A stretch of DNA of 64,000 nt from Prevotella sp. (GTDB lineage: Bacteria; Bacteroidota; Bacteroidia; Bacteroidales; Bacteroidaceae): the NCBI GenBank assembly GCA_017548275.1, contig JAFZAH010000040.1, forward strand, positions 62,001-126,000, in the 5' to 3' direction. The position numbers were made by a program, and so were the translations under genes. The stretch's first letter is position 1; every line of letters begins with the position of its first letter. This document shows positions 17,882 to 25,820 of the stretch, in pieces. Below the pieces are notes generated by a model. It was given only the letters and a program-made list of their open reading frames with translations, made no database searches and was not told the origin of the DNA.

Positions 17882-20364
17882 GATTACTCAAGTGGATTTG
17901 GAATCGTATATGTGCTTTTTTCACATGGTATCCGCGACTCTATCGCGGACGGAAATGGTATGTGAAAATCTGCATCGCCATTTGTTCGTTCATCTCCTTT
18001 ATCATTATTCTTTTAGGCTTGGTTGACATCAATTTTTTAGGTTTGTTTGGCGGTTCACCAGGCTTTTATTCCATTATTAATCCTCCGAGCAATGAGGCTT
18101 CGGAGATATACAGCGCCAACAACGAGTTAATCGGCAAATTTTACAATGAGAATCGCAGTCCCGTCAAATACGAGGATGTAAGCCCTGTGTTTTGGAAAGC
18201 ACTCATTGACACGGAAGACGAGCGCTATTTCCGCCATAACGGTGTGGATTTCATAGGATTGGTCGGAGCCGCTAAAGATGCGATATTTAATCATGCCCGT
18301 GGTGCTTCGACCTTGACACAACAGTTGGCTAAGAACATGTTTCATGTACGCTCGAAGTATTCTACAGGATTGTTAGGTAAGATACCAGGCATGAGCATGC
18401 TGATTATCAAATGTAAGGAGTGGATTATCGCCACAAAACTGGAACTGGTATATAACAAAGAAGAGATATTGACGATGTATGCCAACACGGTCGATTTCAG
18501 TTCCAACGCATACGGCATCAAGACAGCATGCAAAACTTATTTCGACACAACTCCTGCACAACTAACGACAGAACAAGCCGCCTTGTTGGTGGGAATGTTG
18601 AAAGGCATAACATATTACAATCCTGTCACAAATCCGGAAAACTGCTTGCAACGTCGGAATGTAGTTCTGAACAACATGGTTACACATGGCGACTTGACAC
18701 GGGCAGAATGCGACTCGCTTTGCGCCCTACCCCTCGGACTGAAATACAAGCCACAAAGTGTGTATGACGGCAAAGCGGCATATTTCCGCGGAGCAGTGGC
18801 CAATTATCTTGCCACATGGTGTCGCGATAACGGGTATGATTTGTACAACAGCGGTTTGAAGATATACACGACTCTCGACACCAAGATGCAAGAGTATGCC
18901 GAACAGGCTGTGATTCAACAGATGCGCAGCATTCAGAAATCTTTCGACGAACATTGGGCAGGACAAGGAGACCCTTGGCGTGATGAAAATGGTAAGATAA
19001 TACCGCAGTTCATTGAAAACATCGCAAAAAAACTTCCTGAGTACAAATCGTTGGAAGAGCGTTTCCCAAATGACCCTGACTCTGTGAAATTCTATCTGAA
19101 CCGTCCTCACAAGGTAAAATTGTTCAGTTATAACGGTCCTATTGAACGAAACATCAGCACTCTTGACTCCATACGTTACATGGTGAAAATCATGCACTCA
19201 GGCTTTATGGCTATGGAGCCGAATACAGGAGAAGTGAAGGCATGGGTGGGCGATGTGGATTTCGACACATGGAAATATGACAAGGTGACAGCACACCGTC
19301 AGCCAGGCTCTACGTTCAAACTCTTTGTTTATACCGAGGCTATGAATCAAGGCATCATCCCGTGTGACAAACGCAGGGATGAACCTGTTACCGTGCCCGT
19401 ATATTACAGAAACAACGAAGTGGTGGATTGGAAACCGACTAATGCCAGCGGCACCTTCTCAGGCGATTCCATCACATTGATGATGGCGTTTGCAAAGAGT
19501 CTAAACTCTATCGCCGTCAGGCTGAGTACAGAAGTAGGTCTTCGCCATATCATCCGTACAGCGCACGATATGGGCGTCACCTCAAAACTGTCAGAACATC
19601 CTTCCACCGCTTTAGGTGCGAGCGACGTGACCCTTTATGAGTTGGTTACCGCTTATTGCACCATCGCCAATGGAGGCAAGCGCCCGCAACCGATTTTGGT
19701 AACACGTATAGAAGACCGTGACGGCAACGAGATATACAATATTGAAGATAAGGAACAACCACGCGCCTTACCTTTCAAGACTGCTTATATGATGCAACGA
19801 ATGCTGATGTACGGTGTACAAGCAGGTACATCGCGTTCGCTGAATAACTATGTTGGCAGTTATTTCGATACTGACATCGGAGGAAAGACAGGCACAACCA
19901 ATAACAATTCCGACGGATGGTTCATGGGAGTAACGCCTCGTCTGGTGGTCGGTGCATGGGTCGGTGGCGAATACCGCAGTATTCACTTCCGCACAGGTGC
20001 ATTGGGACAAGGCGCTCGCACCGCTCTACCTATTTGCGGCCGTTTCCTGCAATCCGTTCTCAACGACAAGAAATACGCCAAATACCGTTGTCGTTTTGCC
20101 GTTCCCAATGGCGAAGACGTGAACATCAGCGATTATGATTGTTCACAACACTATGCTCCCCATACAGAGATACCCGTCGATACACTCGGTTTCTATTATG
20201 ACGATGACATGGACGGTTATTATGGCGAACCTGTAGTGGATGAATTCGGCAATCCTATCGAACCGCCACAGCATCCTTATGATGACGAGAGCGACGAGTT
20301 CGACCATTACAGCACCATCCCTGAAAGGACTGAGCCGGAAGACGAAATCCACTTCAATTATTGA
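17878..20364 (+). CDS. mrcA: Class A penicillin-binding protein 1A-type
   Basis: 828 residues. A short cytoplasmic tail, then one membrane helix at about 31-50 (IAICSFISFIIILLGLV). The GT51 glycosyltransferase carries EDERYFRHNGVDF with the catalytic Glu and GASTLTQQLAKNMF. The transpeptidase has S478-T-F-K481 as the SxxK nucleophile motif, then KSLNS (SxN) and GGKTGTT (KTG). The acidic C-terminal tail is rich in Asp, Glu and Tyr. It polymerises and crosslinks peptidoglycan in the periplasm. It overlaps miaA by 4 bases. The helicase start comes 4 bases after its stop. Confidence 0.95.
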   Translation: MRLLKWIWNRICAFFTWYPRLYRGRKWYVKICIAICSFISFIIILLGLVDINFLGLFGGSPGFYSIINPPSNEASEIYSANNELIGKFYNENRSPVKYEDVSPVFWKALIDTEDERYFRHNGVDFIGLVGAAKDAIFNHARGASTLTQQLAKNMFHVRSKYSTGLLGKIPGMSMLIIKCKEWIIATKLELVYNKEEILTMYANTVDFSSNAYGIKTACKTYFDTTPAQLTTEQAALLVGMLKGITYYNPVTNPENCLQRRNVVLNNMVTHGDLTRAECDSLCALPLGLKYKPQSVYDGKAAYFRGAVANYLATWCRDNGYDLYNSGLKIYTTLDTKMQEYAEQAVIQQMRSIQKSFDEHWAGQGDPWRDENGKIIPQFIENIAKKLPEYKSLEERFPNDPDSVKFYLNRPHKVKLFSYNGPIERNISTLDSIRYMVKIMHSGFMAMEPNTGEVKAWVGDVDFDTWKYDKVTAHRQPGSTFKLFVYTEAMNQGIIPCDKRRDEPVTVPVYYRNNEVVDWKPTNASGTFSGDSITLMMAFAKSLNSIAVRLSTEVGLRHIIRTAHDMGVTSKLSEHPSTALGASDVTLYELVTAYCTIANGGKRPQPILVTRIEDRDGNEIYNIEDKEQPRALPFKTAYMMQRMLMYGVQAGTSRSLNNYVGSYFDTDIGGKTGTTNNNSDGWFMGVTPRLVVGAWVGGEYRSIHFRTGALGQGARTALPICGRFLQSVLNDKKYAKYRCRFAVPNGEDVNISDYDCSQHYAPHTEIPVDTLGFYYDDDMDGYYGEPVVDEFGNPIEPPQHPYDDESDEFDHYSTIPERTEPEDEIHFNY

Positions 20365-20368
20365 AACA

Positions 20369-22111
20369 ATGACATCCTCCATAGAGCATATCGACCTGAA
20401 CAACGTTGAGATGCAACGTGCGCTGGACCTTTTGGAACACACCAACCGCTCATTGTTTCTGACAGGCAAAGCCGGCAGCGGGAAATCAACATTTCTCAGG
20501 TACGTCTGTCAAACCACAAAGAAAAAACATGTAGTATTGGCGCCGACAGGTATTGCTGCCATCAATGCGGGTGGTGTCACACTTCACAGTTTTTTCAAAA
20601 TTCCTTTTCACCCATTGGTACCTAATGATGTGAAGTATTCACCAAAACACATCAAAGAGACGCTTAAATACAATAGCGAGAAAAGGAAAATCATTCAAGA
20701 ACTGGAACTGATTATCATTGATGAAATCAGTATGGTGAGAGCCGACATCATTGATTTTGTGGATAAAGTTCTCCGTGTTTATTCACGCAACATGCGCGTT
20801 CCCTTTGGCGGTAAACAGTTATTGCTCGTGGGCGATATATTCCAGTTGGAGCCCGTTGTCAGAGAAGAAGACCGTCAGTTAATGACGCCTTTCTATCCTT
20901 CGGCATATTTCTTCGACGCCTTGGCGTTTCGCCGTTTCGAATTAGTCAGCATCGAGTTGAAAAAAGTGTATCGACAGAGCGACGCATCTTTCATCAAAAT
21001 CTTAGACGACATCCGCACTAATCAGGCGAGTGACCGAGAATTAGCCACCCTCAACAGTCGTGTAGGCGCGGAACTCGCCCATGAAGACAACCAACTGGCC
21101 ATCACCCTATCCGCCCGTCGCGACACTGTTGATTACTTCAATGAGCAACACCTGAATTTATTACCAGGTGACGCCGTCAGGCTGACTGGCGAAATCACAG
21201 GTGATTTTCCCACTCAAAATCTGCCAACGTCCATTGAACTGGATATCAAGCCAGGCGCGCAAATCATTTTTGTGAAGAACGACAAAGACCACCGTTGGGT
21301 GAACGGCACTCTTGGTATCATATCCGGTATAGGAATGAATAACGAAGGAGAAGAACAACTATATATCGTCACAGAAGACGGCGACGAGTTGGATGTTGTC
21401 CGTGAGCGTTGGAGTAACATGCGTTACACCTTTAATTCAAAAGAACAGAAAATTGAAGAAGAGGAAATCGGCACCTTCACACAGTTTCCCATCCGCTTGG
21501 CATGGGCCATCACGGTACATAAGAGCCAAGGTCTCACTTTCCGGCAAGTGAATATTGATTTCAGTGGCGGAGTTTTCGCTGGAGGTCAGACTTATGTCGC
21601 ACTGTCGCGTTGCACCTCACTTGAAGGTATCAGCCTAAAAGCCCCTATCCGTCGAAGTGACATTTTTATCCGTCATGAGGTGATAAGATTTGCCAGCACC
21701 TACAATAACCATCAGATTTATCAGCGAGCCATGTCAGCATCACTAGCAGATAAAGAATATCGAGAAGCCGTCGAAGCCTTCGATGCGGGCGATATGCAGT
21801 CCTTTTTAGACCATTTCTTCATTGCCATTCATCAGCGGTATGACATTGAAAATCCAGTGATTAAAAGGTTTATCAGAAAGAAACTGGACATCATCAACCA
21901 ATTGCGCCGTGAGAAAGAGGTGTTGACTGCAGAGTTCAAAAAGAAGGAGAGATACCTGAAAAAACTCTCTGCGGAATATGTGATGATGGGAAAAGAATGC
22001 GAACGCGAGAACATGAAAGATGCCGCGATTGCCAACTATAAGAAAGCATTGGAACTTCATCCCGGTTCACGTGAAGCAAAGCGGAGACTCCAGGAATTGA
22101 GCGGTCGTTGA
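20369..22111 (+). CDS. PIF1/RecD-like DNA helicase with TPR-like tail
   Basis: 580 residues from ATG 20369, just after the PBP stop. The frame runs back to 20240 only as an overlap with the PBP end. SF1B helicase motifs: GKAGSGKST (Walker A), LAPTGIAAINAGGVTLHSF (Ia), LIIIDEISMVRADI (Walker B), VGDIFQLEPV (III), and C-terminal AWAITVHKSQGLTF and TYVALSRCTSLEGI (V/VI). The last 80 residues form a coiled coil and a single TPR-like unit (AIANYKKALELHPGS). Likely a 5'-3' helicase in DNA repair or replication. Its exact role is unknown. Confidence 0.88.
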   Translation: MTSSIEHIDLNNVEMQRALDLLEHTNRSLFLTGKAGSGKSTFLRYVCQTTKKKHVVLAPTGIAAINAGGVTLHSFFKIPFHPLVPNDVKYSPKHIKETLKYNSEKRKIIQELELIIIDEISMVRADIIDFVDKVLRVYSRNMRVPFGGKQLLLVGDIFQLEPVVREEDRQLMTPFYPSAYFFDALAFRRFELVSIELKKVYRQSDASFIKILDDIRTNQASDRELATLNSRVGAELAHEDNQLAITLSARRDTVDYFNEQHLNLLPGDAVRLTGEITGDFPTQNLPTSIELDIKPGAQIIFVKNDKDHRWVNGTLGIISGIGMNNEGEEQLYIVTEDGDELDVVRERWSNMRYTFNSKEQKIEEEEIGTFTQFPIRLAWAITVHKSQGLTFRQVNIDFSGGVFAGGQTYVALSRCTSLEGISLKAPIRRSDIFIRHEVIRFASTYNNHQIYQRAMSASLADKEYREAVEAFDAGDMQSFLDHFFIAIHQRYDIENPVIKRFIRKKLDIINQLRREKEVLTAEFKKKERYLKKLSAEYVMMGKECERENMKDAAIANYKKALELHPGSREAKRRLQELSGR

Positions 22112-22187
22112 CGATCATGATTATAAAGCAGATTGCGCCACCCGAAAGGATGACGCAATTGTAGTATGATGAGAGAATGTATTTACT

Positions 22188-24161
22188 TTATTCGGCATCT
22201 CCCACGATGACCAAGCCCCCATTTTCAGGGATGCTGACGGAGAATTTCTGACTCTTGGGATTCTTGACTTTTTGTGTCGTCAAACTCCCGTTCAACTTTT
22301 CATCATCTGTATAAAGTGAAATGGTTGTTCCTTTGGCTATCATGGGCAATGTGATGGTCGTTTTCATTGTCTGACTCTCCGCATTAACGCCAACGACAAA
22401 CCATTTCTTTCCGGCACGCCGAGCCATGATGATGTATTTTCCGGGATATCCGTCAATGAATCGCACCTCATCCCACACTGTGGGTACATCCTTCATGAAC
22501 TGGACTGCCCATTCTGGCGCGTCTTGCATATTGTTGGGTGCCATGGCGAAATGTTGTACACTGCTTTGAAAGAGTACCGCAGTAGCCAATGCGAAAACAT
22601 CACTGGTCTTACGTATTGTTCCGTGTTGATTATCAGCGTTATAACGTTTGTTCAGCGTTGACCCGCCGAAATCCATCGGTGCCACAGTATTTCTGATAAA
22701 TGGATGGGTGGCCGCATTTGTTGCCTCGGCGTCACAAGCCCCTTGACCAAAGTGCAGGTTCTCACTTGCGAGCACGGCCTCAGAAGCCACATAGTTAGGA
22801 TACATTCTGTCCCATCCTCTCGGCAATGTGCATCCGTGGAAAATGACCTGTAATCCGAAATCATTAGCATCTGTGAGAATATCCTCATAGAGTTGCATCA
22901 TCTGTTGCTTGTCACCACCAAAGAAATCAACCTTGATACCAAGGATTCCGTTTTGTTGCATCCAAGCCATCTCTTTACGTCTGGCTCCCGATTTATCCAT
23001 TTTCCCTTTAGGAGATTGAGGAGCATCGTTCCATGCGCCATTAGAGTTATACCAAAGGAAGAGACCTACTCCACGCTCTTTGCCATAACGTGCCAATTCA
23101 GCCATCTTCTCATAACCGATTTGCACGTCCCACAACGCATCTACAAGCACCGAACGCCAGCCCATGGCGGCAGAGAAGTCTATATAACGTTTCTGCTCAT
23201 CAAAATTACAACTTGGATCCATCCCGATAATCCAAGACCATGATCCTTTTCCGTACGTGTAATCACGAGAGGGTTTATATTTCTGCTCCACCAAATCGGT
23301 AGCCACAGTTGTTTCCACGATATTGACCAATGTGCCGACAGTAATCGTTCGCCAGGGTGTATCAAAGGGCAGCGCCACGGCGGGAGTGGTCGAACCCATT
23401 CCGTTCATCTCTCCCGCTTGGGGGAAACCGATGCCATAATTATTCCCGCCATTGTTGAGCAACCGGCAACCAACGTAATTGCCGTCTGTTCCAGTCTCAG
23501 AGATTAGAATCCAACAAGGTTCCTCATTCGCACTTCCACTCACTTTGAACAGACAAGGGAAAGAATAGCCTTCACCCCAACCGTTTTTCCCGGTTGAGTC
23601 ATCAAGAGTATATGATGTTTCATAACTGGGTGATGTTCTTGCAAAACCACCCATCGGTTTAGACTGGGGGCAAAGGAATGTAGTGGTGCCGTCGGGGAAC
23701 ACAAATGTGGTTTCCTCCTTTTCAACCGCACCGACCAAGGTCTGCCTTTTTCCTTCAATATGATAACGGTAGGCCACATCTCTGTTACTGACACGGAATA
23801 CGATGTCCAACACATGGCGGCCGTTCTTGTCAAACTTGCAAACCGCCTCATTGGCCTCATATGTCACATGCGTTTGTTTAGCGGTTTTTACCTGATAATC
23901 ATCATTGACCGCCTTGACTTCGCATGCCGTCATTGACAGTTCCTTTGTGAGGTCTTCAAAATTCATTTTCACGCCCAAGGACGAAGGAGTAATGACCACT
24001 TTTCCATTCCACGATACCTGATAAAAAGGACGCCCTCCATTGTCGTTGACCGTAACAGACAATTGACCATTGGGACTGGTGAATGACTCTTCTGCCGCCT
24101 GAACTGTGGTCAAACCACATGACAAGACAATTCCTACAAATAATTTGCCGAGTGTTTTCAT
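22188..24161 (-). CDS. GH97 alpha-glycosidase (SusB-related), secreted
   Basis: 657 residues with a signal peptide (GIVLSCGLTTVQAA). An N-terminal beta-sandwich (SPNGQLSVTVND) precedes a TIM barrel (SWSWIIGMDPSCNFDEQKRYIDF, VLVDALWD) and a C-terminal beta domain, the full GH97 order. GIKVDFFGG puts an Asp where the retaining subgroup (alpha-galactosidase-like) has its nucleophile. The inverting SusB alpha-glucosidases lack it. ASEAVLASEN would supply the acid/base Glu. By inference, a periplasmic retaining alpha-galactosidase or related enzyme. It stands alone, without susC/D genes or a regulator beside it. Confidence 0.88.
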   Translation of the reverse strand: MKTLGKLFVGIVLSCGLTTVQAAEESFTSPNGQLSVTVNDNGGRPFYQVSWNGKVVITPSSLGVKMNFEDLTKELSMTACEVKAVNDDYQVKTAKQTHVTYEANEAVCKFDKNGRHVLDIVFRVSNRDVAYRYHIEGKRQTLVGAVEKEETTFVFPDGTTTFLCPQSKPMGGFARTSPSYETSYTLDDSTGKNGWGEGYSFPCLFKVSGSANEEPCWILISETGTDGNYVGCRLLNNGGNNYGIGFPQAGEMNGMGSTTPAVALPFDTPWRTITVGTLVNIVETTVATDLVEQKYKPSRDYTYGKGSWSWIIGMDPSCNFDEQKRYIDFSAAMGWRSVLVDALWDVQIGYEKMAELARYGKERGVGLFLWYNSNGAWNDAPQSPKGKMDKSGARRKEMAWMQQNGILGIKVDFFGGDKQQMMQLYEDILTDANDFGLQVIFHGCTLPRGWDRMYPNYVASEAVLASENLHFGQGACDAEATNAATHPFIRNTVAPMDFGGSTLNKRYNADNQHGTIRKTSDVFALATAVLFQSSVQHFAMAPNNMQDAPEWAVQFMKDVPTVWDEVRFIDGYPGKYIIMARRAGKKWFVVGVNAESQTMKTTITLPMIAKGTTISLYTDDEKLNGSLTTQKVKNPKSQKFSVSIPENGGLVIVGDAE

Positions 24162-24225
24162 CTTATTTTTCTTTTACTAACTATTTATTTTCCATTAGGT
24201 TATGTGACCATTTGTGATTTTGTTG

Positions 24226-24233
24226 CAAAGTTA
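24226..24233 (-). promoter_or_regulatory. Candidate -7 box for the GH97 gene
   Basis: Minus strand TAACTTTG followed by CA, 65 bases before the GH97 ATG. No TTTG is seen at the usual -33 distance, so an activator may be needed or this is a chance match. Confidence 0.4.
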
Positions 24234-24360
24234 CGAAAATATGGGCAGAATAATAGGACTTGTGTATTTTTTTATTACATAATGAGGTTATTTTTCCGAA
24301 AAGACAGATACATTGTGTTTTCGCATATCTATATATTGAGTGCTTTTTTACTGATAGTTT

Positions 24361-24391
24361 TTTGGTTATACCAAATAAAGTAGTAATTTTG
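24361..24391 (+). promoter_or_regulatory. Promoter of the orphan secreted gene
   Basis: TTTG at 24361-24364, 19 bases, then TAATTTTG at 24384-24391: an exact -33/-7 pair. Transcription should begin near 24398 and leave an untranslated leader of about 84 bases. Confidence 0.7.
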
Positions 24392-24481
24392 CAAACATCA
24401 AGTATGTCATGTAAACACGATATATCTGTATGATAACAACCATTTATGAATTATTAACTATTTTGATATAAAAAATCGCTT

Positions 24482-24910
24482 ATGAAAAGAATTCTATTCT
24501 CGCTGTTTTGGGTGTTATTATTCAACACCACAGCATCGGCACAAGTTAAAACATTCTTGAATGTAGTAGAAGATGAAACTATGGCGGTAAATGCCAGCAA
24601 CTGCGTTGATCGTTTACGTAATAACTATCTACTGTGGGTGCGTTATGATTACAAGGATAAGAAAGCGTGCAAGAAAGACGCAAAACGCGACCGTGTGGAC
24701 GGAAAACCTGTCAGAGCGGAAGTCCTCTACGAGTACGATGAGTTCCTGCTTACCTATCGTATCATCTCCAAGAAATACTTTGATAAAGACGATATGGTTT
24801 TGAAAGAGATTAACTATATCAACGCCCCTTGGAACGATGTAGGTGATAACGACTATTCCCTCAAAATAGGTATCTACATGACAGGTGCGTTCAATATAAC
24901 AGCCGGATGA
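24482..24910 (+). CDS. Small secreted protein of unknown function
   Basis: 142 residues. A clear signal peptide ends at TASAQ (about residue 21). The mature part of about 120 residues is rich in Lys, Asp and Tyr, with a DYKDKKACKKDAKRD segment and two cysteines (the CVDR of NCVDRL and the C of KKACKK) that could form a disulfide. I do not recognise the family. It is a single-gene unit: its own exact promoter lies upstream and a strong hairpin terminator downstream (24956-24998). Confidence 0.65.
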   Translation: MKRILFSLFWVLLFNTTASAQVKTFLNVVEDETMAVNASNCVDRLRNNYLLWVRYDYKDKKACKKDAKRDRVDGKPVRAEVLYEYDEFLLTYRIISKKYFDKDDMVLKEINYINAPWNDVGDNDYSLKIGIYMTGAFNITAG

Positions 24911-24955
24911 CGGTAACCTTTAAGCCGTTTTATAAATAAACATCATAGAAAAACT

Positions 24956-24998
24956 ATCAGGGTATGAGTCGTTTTGACCCATACCCTGATGTTTTTTA
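24956..24998. terminator. Bidirectional intrinsic terminator
   Basis: An 11-bp perfect stem, ATCAGGGTATG (24956-24966) pairing with CATACCCTGAT (24980-24990), is followed by GTTTTTT on the plus strand and by a shorter T-run on the minus strand. It lies between two convergent genes, so it probably serves both. Confidence 0.8.
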
Positions 24999-25012
24999 AT
25001 GCGAATGAGATG

Positions 25013-25747
25013 TTAACTTTCCACGTTGAAATACGCTTCCAACTCTTTTTGTGCAGCGCCCTCGCGATTGTCAATATCACGGATGATGTGTCCGTGCTCC
25101 ATCAATGTGATACGGTTACTGATGTCGATGGTGTGCTGCAAATTGTGGCTGCTCACCAGAATGGTTGCGCCCGTCTGCTCTCGATATGTGGTCAGCGTAT
25201 GTTTGAGAATATTTTGGCTTGACGGGTCAAGGAAATTAAACGGCTCGTCCAACACCAACAATTGGGGATGATTGAGCAGGGCTGCTATGATGCCGATTTT
25301 TTGTTTATTACCAGCAGAGTAGTCACGTATGAGTTTCTTCTGGTCCAATATCTCACCATTCATCAGCGAATCGTATTCATGAACACGCTCAAAAGTGGCA
25401 CTCTCATTCAGTCCGCACACCTTACCAACGAATGTGAAAAACTCCTCAGCGGTAAGAAAATCTATCAGGAAGCCCTCGTCGATGTAGGCACCGGTAAATT
25501 CTTTCCATGCCTCGCTCTGTGAAGGGTCAATCGGTTCAGAAGGTTCCGATTCGTTGCCAAAGACAAAACTGACACGTCCATCGTCAGCCTTCAACAAGTC
25601 AAGCATCAGACGGAACAGGGTCGTCTTTCCTGCGCCATTGTTACCCACCAGTCCGATAATGTCACCGCTGTGAATATCCAACGATTCGATATCCACTGCA
25701 ACTTTCTCACCAAAACACTTCTTCAGTCCGTTGATTGATATTTGCAT
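25013..25747 (-). CDS. ABC transporter ATP-binding protein
   Basis: 244 residues. Walker A GNNGAGKTTLF, Q-loop region near EFTGAYIDE, signature YSAGNKQKIGI (a variant of LSGGQ typical of ABC-2/CcmA-like exporters), Walker B LLVLDEPFNFLD, and H-loop SSHNLQH. An AAGGAGA ribosome site lies 8 bases before the ATG, unusually strong for this genome. No permease gene adjoins: secA is upstream and a terminator downstream. The membrane partner must be encoded elsewhere, outside this stretch. Confidence 0.88.
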   Translation of the reverse strand: MQISINGLKKCFGEKVAVDIESLDIHSGDIIGLVGNNGAGKTTLFRLMLDLLKADDGRVSFVFGNESEPSEPIDPSQSEAWKEFTGAYIDEGFLIDFLTAEEFFTFVGKVCGLNESATFERVHEYDSLMNGEILDQKKLIRDYSAGNKQKIGIIAALLNHPQLLVLDEPFNFLDPSSQNILKHTLTTYREQTGATILVSSHNLQHTIDISNRITLMEHGHIIRDIDNREGAAQKELEAYFNVES

Positions 25748-25820
25748 AATAATCTCCTTATAATGGATTCCTGTTGGTTCGCGTTTCTACGTCAAAATTC
25801 CAAGATTGACGTTTGAGGTG

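Larger units (their letters stand above)
24162..24481. other. Divergent intergenic region (320 bp) between GH97 and orphan secreted gene
   Basis: AT-rich with no open frame of note. It holds the minus-strand -7 box of the GH97 gene (24226-24233) and the plus-strand promoter of the small secreted gene (24361-24391), whose leader is about 84 bases. No riboswitch-like conserved fold was recognised. Confidence 0.5.

Noticed and set aside
22132-22159. Hairpin ATTGCG...CGCAAT between convergent genes
   Set aside because: Only six outer base pairs, interior mismatches and no T-run. Too weak to call a terminator.
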